A DNA stretch of 64,000 bases from Hypholoma sublateritium FD-334 SS-4 (GCA_000827495.1 KN817645.1:42607-106606), one strand, 5' to 3'; shown: positions 19,455 to 32,298, counted from the stretch's first letter. Made by a program: numbers and translations. Notes: generated from the letters alone by a model not told the origin.

Positions 19455-20251
19455 CAACGTCACTGATCGCAAATAAAAAGGCAAATGTGCGCCGGTCATT
19501 TCGTAGAGTTTGTGTATGTTCTGATTGATATCTATTCAAATAGGTTTGAACATCGTTAGAATAGCTCTAAGTTGACGCCCACAGATTAGATAAATGTCTC
19601 CACAAGTGTCGGATGCAGAGGTCATGGAGAAGTCCGGCGGTACGTTTAGCCTGCGTCGGGCGATTTGCGTATTTCGTTCCTCAAGTTCCCCAATATGTCG
19701 CTCATCGCACGCAATGGCGTGGTACTCAAGACACTGGTTCTGGGTCCTCTGGCGTGTATTCTTGCGAACAGTTGCTGGATAGTAGGTACAACTTGGTGAC
19801 CAAGATCAAACGCCGGAAGAGGGATGTCTGCACATATATGTAGCGGATATTAAATAGATGTCAGATTGTCCAGGAGTTAGGGGGTACTAAGGGGTACCAC
19901 ATCAGGGCGGGAGAGGTGCACAATGCACATTTGTTCGCGTGATCACGTTGCTGGGGCGGCCACCCAAATTACCAAGAAGGCCGGGACCATTAGGCTGGAT
20001 ACACTGGAGGGGTGGAAAGGTGCAGAAGGGTGCGTGCGAGTCGCGATCAAGATGCAACTTGAAATGGAGAAAATCTGTAGATATCAAACTAGATCAAACT
20101 CCATTTTGTGGGTTGTCTCGAAATATAGCAGCCTTTTTGCATAGGCCAAATAAATAATTACAATTGATTTGCAATTAATGTGATATATAGTCAACGATGT
20201 CCAAGTTCTTATTCCACTCCGTTTTTCTCATCAGCCCGCCGGACTGCAGCT
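19455..20251. other. Intergenic, short unassigned frames
   Basis: Two overlapping plus-strand frames near 19594-19843 (one starts MSPQVSDAEVMEKSGG) have no recognisable family and no clear junctions. They could be a broken gene. The right end is the promoter side of the DUF6534 gene. Confidence 0.3.
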
Positions 20252-21791
20252 ATGTCCACTGGACTACTAACCCATGTCGACCTCTCCGGGTCGATGGGTG
20301 CGCTGCAAATAGGCTCCATCATCGCCGTATACATTTTCGGGATCGTGACTTTGCAGGCGCATATCTACTATACAACGTTTCCGGGAGACAGTTGGAAGTA
20401 CAAAACCCTGGTACGCCGTCCACAACCACTCAACATTTTCGAAGCTAACGACTGATGAATGCGACCAGGTAGCCGCAGTGTGGTATGAATGCCGCACCCT
20501 TCGCGTGAATATAGAATGACATTTTGCACAGGCTTCTCGAGCTCACGCATACAGTGGGTATCAGCTACGAGGTGTACCGAGCGACGATTGTTCTTTACGG
20601 GCGGCCCGACCTGTTGACGTCGTTCCCCGTCTTAGGGTCGATGACGGGGGTGGGAGGCGCCATCACGCTTCTAGTTCAGGTACGCACGGCTATTCGTTTG
20701 GCGCCTGCCTGGCGGCTAACAGCGCTTGCAGACATACTTCTCGCTGCGCCTGTACAAGGTCCTCCCAAAACCATGGTGCCACATCGGCCTCGCGTGCATC
20801 ACAGTGTCGACCATGCGCTTCTTCGCCAGCATCTATCTCTCGGTACGCGCGGCTCAGGCCACAAGCCTGGCAACCTACAGGCATGATCAGGCGTGGCTCA
20901 TCTCTGCGTTGCTCACGTCGGGCGCGGTGGTCGACATTGTCATTGCGGCGACTATGTTACAGTATCTGATGAAAAAGCGTGAAAAGGGTCTACAACGGTG
21001 AGCCACGCGCGTATTCACTTCCTGCCCCGGTTTTTACGGAAATCTGGACAGAATGGCCACCGTTGTAGATCGCTTGATCGCATACACCATTCGTACGTCC
21101 GCAATCACGGATCCTTGTGATTTTCTATTCTGACACTTTTCCTCAGGCTCTGGTCTGCTCACGAGGTAATGGAGTGCTTCGCCGCAGTTCACTCTTTTAT
21201 GAACTCACTCACCCATGTTGCCATAGTATCTCAGCAGCGGTCATGCTGATATGTGTATGTCACTGCATAGTTATCTTTTGGTGCAACGCTAACAGTATCT
21301 GTAGTTCCAGGCCATGCCTAATAACCGTGGGTCTCATGAACTTTCTTGCTTCTCCGTCTGCATTAACGCGATTTTCCGGAAGTTGTCTGGCTGGCCATGT
21401 ATTCTTTTCTTGCCAAGTTATACTCGAACAGTCTTCTATCAGCGTAAGATATTCCTGAATTCTTGTGATTAACAAGAACCCAGGCTCAAATCAGTACTCC
21501 ATACAGCCTCAACGCACGCCAGACGCTACGCGACGAGATCACTAATTCGATGCCGTCCGTTGACCGTTTCACCCGCTCGAAAGGTGGATTGCGTCGCGAC
21601 GGTTCCGTCGACCCCGCACGCTTCGTACGCTCCTTTCCCGTGCCTCACAACATGCGTTGCTGATATTTTTTTGGGTACAGTACAACGCCTCACAGGTGAT
21701 CTCAATCGAGATGAAGACGACGACGGAAACTATACAGGACGATGTGAAGGCAGGGCCGTCGTATCAGCTTGACGCGGACCAGAAAATATAG
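20252..21791 (+). CDS. DUF6534 family seven-helix membrane protein
   Basis: Starts MSTGLLTHVDLSGSMGALQIG at 20252. Several exons encode hydrophobic segments: IIAVYIFGIVTLQAHIYYTTF, the LLELTHTVGISYEVY block, GVGGAITLLVQTYFSLRLYK, and WLISALLTSGAVVDIVIAATML followed by basic KKREKG. Near the end is LYSNSLL and then LNARQTLRDE, the family's hallmark loop. A final intron (GTGCCT...CTCACAG) joins RSFP to VISIEMKTTTETI and stops at 21789-21791. This matches the DUF6534 family, expanded to dozens of copies in many Agaricomycetes; no function has been established. Some internal junctions (21000-21480) were not resolved base by base. The topology is receptor-like but no ligand can be inferred. Confidence 0.75.
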
Positions 21792-24700
21792 AACTGGATG
21801 GACACGCTATGTATGTGGTATGTGTAGATATATAATCGCCGCGGATGCCTGCATTACGCGCCTCAGATGGACAACTCTGGCGTATGATCGCGCGGGTCGC
21901 GTTTACTTACGAATCGCAGGCGGACATCGAGAAATGAGATCCTCGTATATTTCTGGGGACTGCGCCAATTCTAAAGGCCGATATGATGTGTGGCGCTCGC
22001 TTCCTCAAACAGCTTCTGACCGGCGGTAGCGCACAACCCTACAACGTGCACTATTATCGCCGCAGATAATTACCGCGCTTATGCGGCTGTACGCGGTTGT
22101 ACGCTCTGCGCCTCTCACCTTCCGGACGCACAGCTGTCCTATCGCAGGCAAACAAGCCTCTTACCCCACCCAAGTGGCGCTGGGTGGTGCGACGGAACGT
22201 CTTTAGCTTTAGCACAGCAGCTAGTCGCGGAGGCTGATATGCACCCCACCAAATGGCGCATGATACATATGTAGGCATCCGCCCATCTTGGCAGTGAGTG
22301 ATGCACCGATTCCGTATGTATGACCTTGTATGACTTCTGCAGCCGACTTGCTTTCAGTGCGCAAACCAGGCTTGGCTCACCCAGCTACCGAATGCATTGA
22401 AGGCACTTTACAGAAAAAAATCTCGCCGTCAGTAAGTCTCCGTAAGGTTGGTGAGGGATCTCGATGTTTGTTGCTGTGTGCTTCATTCTTGGAACGACGA
22501 AGTCCATCAGCATCGCTGACATTTGATTGTCAACTCAATCCTGCGAAGGTATGCCATGCGCATCAGGAAAAGCTCAAAATGAAAATTTTGCACGGCGCAA
22601 CATGTTCTAGGTTTTCTCTGGCTTTGCTTTCAATGATGTATCAAAAAAAAAAAAAAGGCTAAGAATCTTTCCAAAAAATACTCAGATGTTCCATAAGAGC
22701 AACAGCCTGGCCCAGGAGACGGATGGTGGTTCGACATCTTTCATGACCCTTCCAAAATAGGCTCTCTTATGCACCCGATTCTGTCGAACCTTTGCACTGG
22801 CTGCGCAATTTGGAGGATCCAGTGGCGTGCGAGCCCAGACATAAAACACCACACGCAACTTACTAGACGCACATTGCGCATCGTGTATTTCCGTAAAATT
22901 TCAAAGTGGTCGTCATGCGGGTTGGGTGGTGCGTGAACATCGGGAACCGAGTGGCAACGAGCGCGCCGAGGCTGAAGTTTTCATGGCTCGTGGTCACTCG
23001 TGGTACTCATGAGATCCCGCTGCCTTACAGAGAGTTTGCATGTGTACATGAGCGGGGCCCCGCCTTCCTCCGCCTCCGGGCCGCCGGATGTGCAGTGCGT
23101 GTGGTCGCAAAATGGGTGGCATTCGGTCTGAGTCCATCAAACGCAGCTACGCACAATACAAGCGTGTAAAATAAAAGTAATAGAAAATCATCGCCCATTC
23201 AGACATCAGCAAAATCTACAGAATATCCTCTATTACGCACCAGGATTCTCTGCCCGGAGAAGAAATGAGGGGACGGTTGGGGGACGGATCAAGCGGATCT
23301 AGGGATGGCTGGAGGCAGACAACTTGATACAAACGCCACATATTTGTGATGATGGATTTTAGATGACGCGTAACAACTGGGGTGAGTCTCAGTTCACCTC
23401 CTATCATATCCTCAGCCTGCGACCACATAAGCGCCCAGCCAGTGATCGGAAAAACATGCTGAAATATTCAAAGCTGCAGTTCCTGACGAGGGGGCGGTAC
23501 GGCGGAGGGGCCAGGAAGCACTCGGCAGTCGGTCTGCTCGTACCCTTCCTCTATTATTACTCGGATGCTAATATATTTCGCTTTCTCTGAGAGCCTCAAA
23601 ATTTTCTGGAAATCGTAGATTTTTTCAGGGAGAAATGTCGGTACTTGGATCGCGGCGTGGTCGCGGCGAAAAAGAAAACAACTCACGAGTCTGATTCCGT
23701 TATCCGATCTGAACAATTAGAAAGTATACATGAGATTTTTCATGACTTCGTCAACGAATAAGCTATATCATATTTTTCGGGCTTTACGTTGACGCTCGGA
23801 GTGGGTGGCCTCGAGGTCAAAAACATAAGCGCGCGGTTGCTTCGGCACGGTATCATTTGTCAGCAATGCCTCTGATGGTCAGTCCGGCTTGAATTGGCAG
23901 ATTGATCCCGACTACGTCCTCGCAATTTGAAACTGCCAGCGCAGCTACAAACCTACTCAGAACCTACTACTATGCTCAAACTATGCTATTCTATGAGTGA
24001 GTAACGACCGCCGAATTACGTCGTTCTGAACTCTAGAGCATGCGCTAGAACCGTAGGACGTCGCACGACCCGGCTGCCACCAGTGCCACACAGCTGAAAG
24101 CTTCACTATGCTTCGCATGGGAGATGAATCATGTTCCTTGGTCTGATCTACCTTTATGCCGACAAAGTTGGTCTGAGAGCACGATTTGCGTCAGGCAATT
24201 TCTCCCAAGTCTCAAGAAAGCGGCGCCGCGGCGGTTAAGTTCCCTGTCTCCGAGCTTGCCACGGAATCTCCCTTTGTTTCTTTGCATGCTGGGCCTTCTC
24301 GCACTTTCCACGCAACTCTGATGATGTGGGAGACGCTATCTCCTGTCCAAAAATGTCATGATCGCCCATCTCTTTCGCCTTTCACGAGGCGTATACACTT
24401 GTCCCACTCGCAGCTTGCACTTGGCTGGATCTCCTGCTCGATTTTATATCACTGCATATAGCCTATCACAAAATGCTTCTCTGGTACGACATTGCAATAT
24501 TGGTTCGGCGAGTCTGCGGGCGCTGGCCATCAGGTTTTATCTACATTCTCATGCACATCCGAGCTGTATCATGGACTATTCCGATTCATGCGCGTAGGCC
24601 GCGCCTATGGGAATGGGTTTAACGTCCGACTGGAGTTGATCTGCATTTATCGCGTCCGAAGACAGTCTATTTCCCTCGGTATTCTGAAGTGGCTCATTTA

Positions 24701-25026
24701 GATCGTTTGGTTCGTTGTAGAGGTTTTTTGGGGCGGACCCAAGCTATGGTATTCTTAGTGTACGCCCCACGGTATATGTACGTGTCCTTGGACCGCCTCC
24801 GGCAACTAGTAGACAGAGTTCTGCCCCGCTCTTTACTCACGAGGGATCGGGAACCCCTTTGATTTTGCCTAGCCAGCCTCCTTTCTGGTCCCTACGCTCA
24901 GCTTTATTCTAGATAGTATGCTCGAAATAAGGCATAGCCGGGCTCTTTTTTTATGGATGCTTTGAATAGCCTACCCCGCAACGCGCTTTCATGTTGGCGT
25001 TTAAATCCAATTGATATGCATGCATA
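21792..25026. other. Gene-poor stretch
   Basis: About 3.2 kb with only short frames lacking family signatures or plausible splice joins. An A-tract lies at 22645-22659 and a small GC-rich patch at 23040-23110. Nothing resembling tRNA or rRNA was seen. Short frames near 22906-23169 and 24124-24461 were examined and not accepted. Confidence 0.4.
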
Positions 25027-26003
25027 TGAGTGTCCGTTTGCACATTTAATAAGCCCGTGTAGTTATCAAACTTAGATACCTTGGACATCAAAAAATTGTG
25101 ATTCATAGTGAGCGCGAATACATAACGGACATGAAAATGTGGTCCGGGATTATAAAATCACGGTCCGCAATTGGGGGTCAGAGGGCGGGACTGTCAATTT
25201 GGGGTCCGGGATTGGAAGCTGAAGGGCGTGAATGTATATTTTTGGTCCGGGAATGAAAAAAAAGAGTCAAGGTAATTAAATTGAGGGGCGTGAATGTAAA
25301 TATGTGGTCCGGGATTGAAAGAGTGAGCAAGAATATCTATGACTGACAAGCGCAGAGGCAAGGGTACTATTTATTTGCCGAAAGAAAANACTCGGCACGT
25401 TCGGCATTTTCGGCACAGCGTGTTTAAATTTAGCATCTGGTGANAGCGCACCAGCGAGCGCACTCTTCGCAGACCACGTACGATGCATGTTGGNCACGCT
25501 AACAACGCNCAAANNAGAACTTCAATAATGGATGANCTCTCACATTTCTTTCACGATTATTGGTTCCCGTTTCGTTCCAAAGAGTGCTTATAATNATGCC
25601 GATCCCCAGAGGAGGTCTATATTTAGAATGATCGTGCCGAGAATGCCGAAATTTTGTCCTCGGACAAGTTTTGTACGGTATCTATGCAGGCATTGTGTAT
25701 TCAATCCCGGACCAAAATTTCATGTTTATATACACTCCCGGAACCTCCTTTTTGATGACTCTTACTACTTTTTGAAATCCCGGACCAAAAACTAGTATTC
25801 GCGCCCTTCAAGTTTCACTCTCGGGCCACAATTTGGGATTCTCGCCCTCCCACATTCAATTGCGGACCACGGTTTTATCATCCCGGACCACATTTCCATG
25901 TTTTCCAGGTACATGCGCTCAATTCAGACGATCATTTTTAAATTTCTCGGGCCTGTAAGTTTAACATCTACCCGGGCTTATTAAATGTGCAAACGGACAC
26001 TCA
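25027..26003. mobile_element. Foldback/MITE-like element with long inverted repeats
   Basis: The ends are inverted copies of TGAGTGTCCGTTTGCACA, continuing into TTTAATAAGCCCG, flanked by TA at 25025-25026 and 26004-26005. The inverted similarity continues inward for roughly 300 bp per arm (25027 to about 25330, and about 25690 to 26003), with decay. Each arm is built from repeats of GGTCCGGGATT, GGGCGTGAATGTA and similar phrases, with reverse complements in the right arm. The central 350 bp contains several N bases and no convincing coding frame. The TA flank and size suggest a non-autonomous TA-target element; the flanks (TGCATGCA / CATGCATGC) are palindromic. Confidence 0.75.
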
Positions 26004-26404
26004 TACATGCATGCTACTAGGTGATGTCAGTTCTACCAAAAATTTGACATAACTGCATCACTTGCCCTGGAGCGTCGATTTCGCCCTGGATCGAGTAAGT
26101 CCATAGGAAATCCAACCGGTGACCGATCTCCATGTATTTTAAACCTGAATGGTTGAACCCTCTCATCCCGGTCCCCACAATATTTTCCCGAATGACTGTA
26201 CCCAGGTCAACACTTGGTCAACACCGACTCGGAGTGCACCGCCCGCGAAGTTCGAACGCCATGACGCGATAATCACGTGCACAGCAACGCTGGCACAAAT
26301 GAGCGGCTGTCGATTTGTCCGCAACCACCAACAATTGGAAATACGAAGGCTCGTTGCTCAATGCTCTCCGCTCGCCGCTGCCGCCGCTGACCCCAACTCT
26401 AGGA

Positions 26405-27369
26405 ATGGCGAGCGTGATCTACAATGAGGCGGAAGGCAGCGTCCAAGGGCTGGTGCAGTCATTCGCCATGATCATCGTCTCCGAAATTGGGGACAAGACG
26501 TTCCTCATCGCCGCCATCCTTGCGATGCGCCACCCGCGCATGCTCGTCTTCGCCGGCGCGTTCGGCTCGCTTGTCGTCATGTCAATTCTCTCCGCAGCAA
26601 TGGGCCACCTGCTCCCGACGCTCATTCCACGCAGCTGGACGCAGGCCGCCGCGGCGCTGCTCTTCCTTGTGTTCGGCGCGCGGATGTTCGTCGAGGCGCG
26701 CCAGATGGAGGGCGGGAACAGCAAGATCCAGGAGGAGATGCGTGAGGCAGAGGAGGAGATCGAGGGCGACGACGCGGAGCACGACGACACGGGGCTGCCC
26801 AGCGCGGGCGTCGACGGGCACGCCATCCCTCTCGAGGCGATCGAGGAAGGCGGGCGCGCGTCCCCGCGAACCTCGCCATCGCGCGCGGCAGCAAAGACGA
26901 CGTGGGCGGAGGGCGCGCGTAATTTCTGTAGCCTCTTCCTCGGCCCGGTGTTCGTGCAGGCGTTCGTGCTCACGTTCCTCGGCGAGTGGGGGGACCGCAG
27001 CCAGATAGCAACAATAGCCCTCGGCGCTGCGCATGTGCGTCTTTTTGCTCTTCGCCCGGTTTCTGTTATCCTTACCCTTTTTCAGAATGTTTACCTCGTT
27101 ACGATCGGGACCGTAGTCGGACACTCATGCTGTACAGCACTCGCCGTCATCGGTGGACGCTACGTATCGACTAAAATCTCTGTTAAACACGGTACGCCCT
27201 CGCCCCTTCTGCATGCTCGCTAACATCGACTTACCCCTTTGCAGTGACATTCGGCGGGTCCATCTTATTCCTTCTCTTTGGTGTGATCTACCTGTACGAG
27301 GCATTCGTCATGTCCGCGGACGTGGATATGTCGATACCCATCAGCGCCGGCTCGCAGAGCGTCGGGTGA
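26405..27369 (+). CDS. GDT1: GDT1 / UPF0016 (TMEM165-type) cation transporter
   Basis: Three exons: 26405-27032 or so, a second starting at AATGTTTACC (about 27087), and a third from the gcag acceptor before TGACATTCGG (27245) to the stop at 27367. Both family signature motifs are present: EIGDKT (about residues 28-33) and EWGDRS (about residue 197), each in an E-x-G-D-(K/R)-(T/S) core that forms the ion path. About six hydrophobic helices are visible, with an acidic Ser/Pro-rich loop between the two halves. The family exchanges Ca2+/Mn2+ for H+ at the Golgi and supports Mn2+-dependent glycosylation. The start is the in-frame ATG at 26405; a stop lies upstream in frame at 26300. The protein begins close to the first helix, so a cleaved signal peptide is absent or an upstream exon was missed. 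The antisense frames here are GC-rich shadows. Confidence 0.9.
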
Positions 27370-27901
27370 CGTTAAGTATACCCACCTATTACTATTTATG
27401 CATTCACCTCTTCGAAGTTATAGACAGTATTCGCCACACACATTCTAACTTATCAAAACGTCCCATAGATACAAGATACACAGCTTGTTATCATAATGCA
27501 TTTAACAGACAGATATACGCGCCCCTTGCGTGCACATTTGTATGCTAACATAGCTTACTTACACGGATAACAAAGATATCAAAAGATGCACCCAGAGTCT
27601 CATGTTGGTGTGATGCGTGTATAAATGGCAGCTGGAAGAGAGCTCGCCGGTGAGAAAGTTTAGAAAGGCAAGGGAAACACTTGTGCTATACTTGACAGGC
27701 GTGGTCGAGAAAGGTAATTCATCCAGTTCGTTTATAAGTTGAATTTTCAATTACAGGACAGATAACCTACTCTATTCTTGTTGGAACGCGAGCCGACTTT
27801 TTTCAAGTATAGGTTGCCGGCGCAGTGTAGAGTGATATTCGGTTCAAAAGATACGAGCACCCAGGAACAAGACAGCCAGAATCAGTATAATTTCAGTGCG
27901 G

Positions 27902-28908
27902 TTAAGGTAAACACGGAATCCTGTAGCAGCGCAAACAAAATCCGAGGAACGAGCCGTCACACGCAAAGCGGGAGCCAGCCAAGCACCACGGCGCGTCCAC
28001 CGGAGCGATTTCTCGCTCTTTCACTGCTGGCAGACCAGACGATTCAACAGAGGGGTCGAAGATTTCATCTGGCGGCAGATTGAGTACAGGAATATGGGCG
28101 CATGAACTGGCGGTTAGCGAAGTCGTTTCGTCATACTGAGTTTCATTCAGCGCTTCGAAAATGCCATCAGAAGTCATGCTATGCGCTGCAGACGCGGCGT
28201 GAATTTCGACACAGAGAAGAGGGAGCGAGCAGCCAGAATGATACCTCTGCACCAAAGCTCGTTATCATACTCGTTGAGAGGCATCGCGTCTTCGGAGTCA
28301 GATGTAACATTCCAGTCCGTGTCAGACCCTGGTAGAGAGAGCGGATAGCACGAGACGAAGGGTGACGGCGAACGTGCAGGCGGCGAGCTCGGTGGCAGCG
28401 AACCCTGTCGCGACTCTGAACAGGGACTGCTCGGACGCGAAATAAGACCAAGCGACGAAAAAAGGCGAGTATATGCTCTCGTATATGCGCCTTTTCGCAG
28501 CTCCATCTTGACATTCGGGACGAGTCCGTCGACCAGAGTATCGTCAGAGCCTAGATTGTGCGCGTCGAGCGCGTCCAGTCGCAGGCTTTCGCTAGCTTCA
28601 GAACCATCACTAGAAGCGCATATATCCACCTTCTCCTCCTCGCACTTGACCTCTATAACAGGTGGCGTCCCGACCGGAAGCTCGTACGTGTCCCGCAGCA
28701 TGCGCACGCGTGCCTTCCTCACCAGCGCGCGCTGGCGGTACCACCATTTATTTACATTGTTCGGGTTGAGGTTCCGCGCGAACGCCCACGAACGACGCGA
28801 CACGGCCGATGGAATGCGCTTGTCGCCGTCCCAGATGGCGCCGAGTTCGGCGAAGTGCAGTGCATGGATCGGCTGGAATGTAGGAGGGATCTGTGCGTGC
28901 GCATTCAT
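27902..28908 (-). CDS. Homeodomain protein with WWYRQR recognition helix
   Basis: Two exons: 28908-28245 and 28185-27902, joined by a GT-AG intron that keeps frame. Residues about 15-65 fit a homeodomain: a first helix around LHFAELGAIWDGDKRIP, a second around SRRSWAFARNLN, and the recognition helix NPNNVNKWWYRQR followed by basic residues. The WWYRxR variant replaces the canonical WFxNxR and is common in Agaricomycete homeodomain proteins. The rest (about 270 aa) is acidic then Ser/Pro-rich and probably disordered, as in transcription factors. Role by inference: sequence-specific DNA binding in the nucleus. No partner homeodomain gene or mating-type hallmark lies next to it, so a mating-type role is not supported here. 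Confidence 0.65.
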
Positions 28909-29798
28909 TCAGCACCGAAAGATAATCAGGGAGTTAGAATCACTATTTCTGCGGGTTCGAACTTGGCTTCTGGTTTTAATGTAGGTTGAGATTTGGGTTT
29001 GGGCCTGGATCTGGGCATGGTGGAGGTGATGGAAGTCGGCATAATAGTTCAAAATTAGTAACAAGTGGTGAAGTTAGAAGGTTTCAACTCCGACGCCTAG
29101 TCTGTGGCGGTGCTGAAGTACATGAGATTGGGCAAATAACGGCGACGAGCAAACATATAAGATGTGATGAAAACAAAAGGATCCACGCATATGTATAGAA
29201 TATGAATATGTTTTAAAATTGGAGTGGAATGTGCACTGGGAGAAACGCGTGGAGCAGCGTCGGGCGATGCGTTGACGAGTCGTGGGAAAGCGGCGGAGGC
29301 GCGGGAATACTACTTCGCCGAATCTCGTGGACGGCGTGCAGTCATCACCAGGAAGACGCCATTGACTCCTAAACATACACATATCTACTAGGGGAGTATA
29401 TTTATACGATCTACAGAATAGCTTTGGAGCTTTCGCTGACGTGAGCGAGAAAATGGACTCGAGTACTAGACACGTAGGTCACGCGCAGCTTCTGACCATA
29501 GATATTCTCCTCCTTTTTAGCCCGAGGAGACGCCCACTAAAAAAGGCGTAACTGAGAACTGACAAATATTTTATCGATTCAGACAACTCACAATCTGCTC
29601 TACAGAGAGGTGCTCCTGTTCGGGAGGGATGACGATGCATTGTATTAAGAACTTGTCCGTGCTCTGTTTGACAGCCGGTGGCTCGTCTTGGGACTCTCGC
29701 TTTGTGACTGCAGCGGCCTCTCAAAATTGTGAGAATTATAGTTGAGAAGGACGCACCTAGCAGGCTGAAACTTTCGCCTGGCTTGACCTTGCCGATAT

Positions 29799-30521
29799 AT
29801 GGTCGAGCGTAATATATCTATCAGAGGCATCAGTACGACGCCTCAGCTTGAGCCTTTGGAATTTCACGCCCGACGCACCTTCGGGGCGGTGGTCTTCACT
29901 TTGTACGCAATAGGCTGTACGTTATTATTTGTGATCGTCAGCATCTGCGTTATGCGCCTCGTCAATGGCCCTAATCACGGTATTTATTTTTGAGAAAATT
30001 ATATGCCAGAGAAATCGACCCGGTTAACACTGACTTTGAAAGAAGAGAGCGCTGCCGGGGTTGAGGCTGACGCGCATTATTTCGCGCGGGACGCCCGCAG
30101 ATTTTTTGCAGCGGGTTACAATAGACTCCGCGTCTGGGCTTTTCTCATCGTTTTCGAGCATTGGGCTCAGAGCAATCTCTGGGGCTGGGGCATCTATTTC
30201 TTCGGGCTCTTCGCCTTCGGCAGGAAGATGCTCTACTCGGAGTTTCTGTTGAAAAATCTTCCGACCTGCACTCTCGTCGGGGTTCTCCCACTATATAAAT
30301 TTAAGCAACACCAAGTCGGTCAGTTGCGTGCCATTTCAAGACAATGGGACGAACGCACAGCTATATCCTGTAGTGCGAGGTGGGCCCTATCAGCAGTGAT
30401 GATGGTACTCTGTATGAGAAACTTGTCTGGGAGTTTATCTCCCGGTTCCTTGCTAGGATTATGTAGTATGACTGCATGTTCCGTCCCGGTCGATAATACC
30501 ATCAACCCACTGTATTTTTAA
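29799..30521 (+). pseudogene. Unassigned, probably decayed membrane-protein gene, unit 1
   Basis: The first frame (29799-29993) encodes a hydrophobic helix (FGAVVFTLYAIGCTLLFVIV) after a basic stretch. A second frame from 30003 carries another hydrophobic region (WGWGIYFFGLFAFG). They cannot be joined cleanly. The block is partly repeated at 30630-30930, which shows it is a duplicated unit, but I do not recognise the family. Confidence 0.35.
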
Positions 30522-30629
30522 CGAATAATAGGATAGCGCGTACCCGTGATCGCAACGCTTCCGCCGGGCTCAAGTCTGGCGAAATTCGGGCGCACCGCAT
30601 ATCGCTATGATTGGCGATGAGGAAAAAAA

Positions 30630-30930
30630 TATGCCACTGAATATGTCTCTGCTCGCCTTTGGAGCAGTGGTCTTGACTTTGAAGGCAACTGGCTCAGCGT
30701 TGTCATTGGTGACAATTAATGTCTCTTTTAAACCTGTCGTTAATGGCTCTGTATTTAGATTTAAGAAAACGAATTAATACGAGAAAGTACAGAGCACATA
30801 GAATTATACTTTGGAAACAGAGAGCCTCTCTGGGATTGAGTGAGACAGACATCTTCGTCAAGAGGCAACGAGGAAAATCTGCGGTCGCCGCCTGGTATTC
30901 GCACTACTTGTAGTCCTCTTTCAGAGGGTA
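30630..30930 (+). repeat. Diverged second copy of the 29.86 kb unit
   Basis: Aligning by eye, TTTGGAGCAGTGGTCTTGAC here matches TTCGGGGCGGTGGTCTTCAC at 29880, and the segment after GTTAATGGC parallels that after GTCAATGGC at 29965. Similarity continues for about 250 bp with many substitutions and in-frame stops, so this copy is non-coding. Confidence 0.5.
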
Positions 30931-31699
30931 GTGGATCGATGATCAGATGTACTGCAACGAACGTGTTAGGCAGGTGGATGTGAGAGAACAACTTTGCGAT
31001 CATATGAGATTGGTCCCTCCTCCTTGCCTTGATGTTTGTGAAGGTGGCAGTCTATACGAGAGCCTTGCTTCAGGTCAATACCCGTGTATCATATAAGAGC
31101 GTAAAATGGTGAAACAATGTACGTAGCCCAATAGTACAGCCTATCCGACGGATAAAGTGAGAAGGCTGAGGTTAGCCTCGAGGCTACCTCGAGGCCCAGC
31201 TGAGGTGTACCACAGACAATGTGGCAGACCGTAGGCTTCTGAAAGGCTTCCGTTCGCTCACACATGAATTTCAAAAGCAGATAAATCTTTACCAAAGCTT
31301 TATAGCTGTTACGTATCTCTATCATGCTTCACTCGTGCTTCTCACGCGCCTGGACTGTGTCTGGAGCTCATCTGCAAGCGTGAAGGGGGATTCCGACCGA
31401 ATATGGCACGTTAAATAACTATTTTTGGGCAAGTAATTTAAATCGGCTTAACTGTGTTCTATGCCGCGCTGAGGCACTGTGGAGCAGCGAGCTTGACATT
31501 ATGCCTTCGCGATGAGGCGCGTCGTGTCACATGAACACCTCGATGCGGTCACGTTATTTTGCACTAACTGCCGCCCAGACCGGAACCAAACCAAAACCGC
31601 CATGTTCGTCTTTGGTTCGTCTTCGCCGTCCAACACTTCCATTTTCTACCAGGCTTTTCGACCATAGAACTAACAAAAAACATTCCCAGGGATAGAAAG

Positions 31700-31890
31700 T
31701 GTACCATTTACTCCGTGCTTAACTGCACAGCATGCACCGCGCCTCCCCCTCCTGATACCATTAGCGCCCACTGCCGCTCCTACTGCGAATCGACCAACGG
31801 TGGGATGCATTGATATGTAACACGGTGCTGGTACACCGCTTGAGGGAGACGCAATGCACGGCCACGGCGCTTCTCTGCACCGAGGACGGT
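31700..31890 (+). pseudogene. Relic of the 5' part of the Mpv17/PMP22 gene
   Basis: The sequence from GCATGCACCGCGCC (31731) to about 31890 parallels the first intron and start of exon 2 of the Mpv17-like gene at 33773. For example CACGGTGCTGGTACACCGC here matches CGCGGCGCTGATACGCCGC at 33950, and GAATCGACCAACGG matches GAATTCGACCAACAG. Differences are largely G:C to A:T transitions at CpG. The start and frame are lost. Confidence 0.6.
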
Positions 31891-32298
31891 CTGTCAATGA
31901 GGAAACCTCGTCGAACCGTGTTTTTTATATAGGCCGGCTTCGCTCCAGCTCGAGCATCGCTTCCAAAGTAACACTGGGATATCTGGAAACATGTACTGGG
32001 TTCATACTTGCTAGTTCTCTCGAGATATAGTGTCGGTGAATTGCCGGTGAGATCTCCAAAAAACTCGTCCTTCTCGGGCGTCGTGATTGAATTGGCGCTG
32101 TGGATCCGCTAAGTATAACATCCCACCATATTTCATCCCGAAGCCTCTGATGATCAACTTTGTAAATAGCATCTCCGTGAGATGTTCTGTTCAGTCAAGG
32201 CTCCACAGCGGTCAGCAGTCCTGAAATTTGTACTTATAAACCATGGCGTCTCAATTATTATCGACTCCATAAGCCTGAATCGACTCCCCCCCCCGAAC

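Noticed and set aside
22906..24701. Short frames of 60-91 codons in the gene-poor stretch
   Set aside because: No family motifs, no plausible splice joins and conflicting frames on both strands.
26419..27124. Long antisense frames (up to 184 codons) opposite the GDT1 gene
   Set aside because: They are Arg/Ala/Ser-rich, lack any motif and arise from the GC-rich third positions of the sense gene, which has clear family signatures.
27902..28908. Mating-type (A locus) homeodomain gene
   Set aside because: No divergent HD1/HD2 pair or mitochondrial intermediate peptidase gene lies beside it, so the homeodomain alone does not support this.
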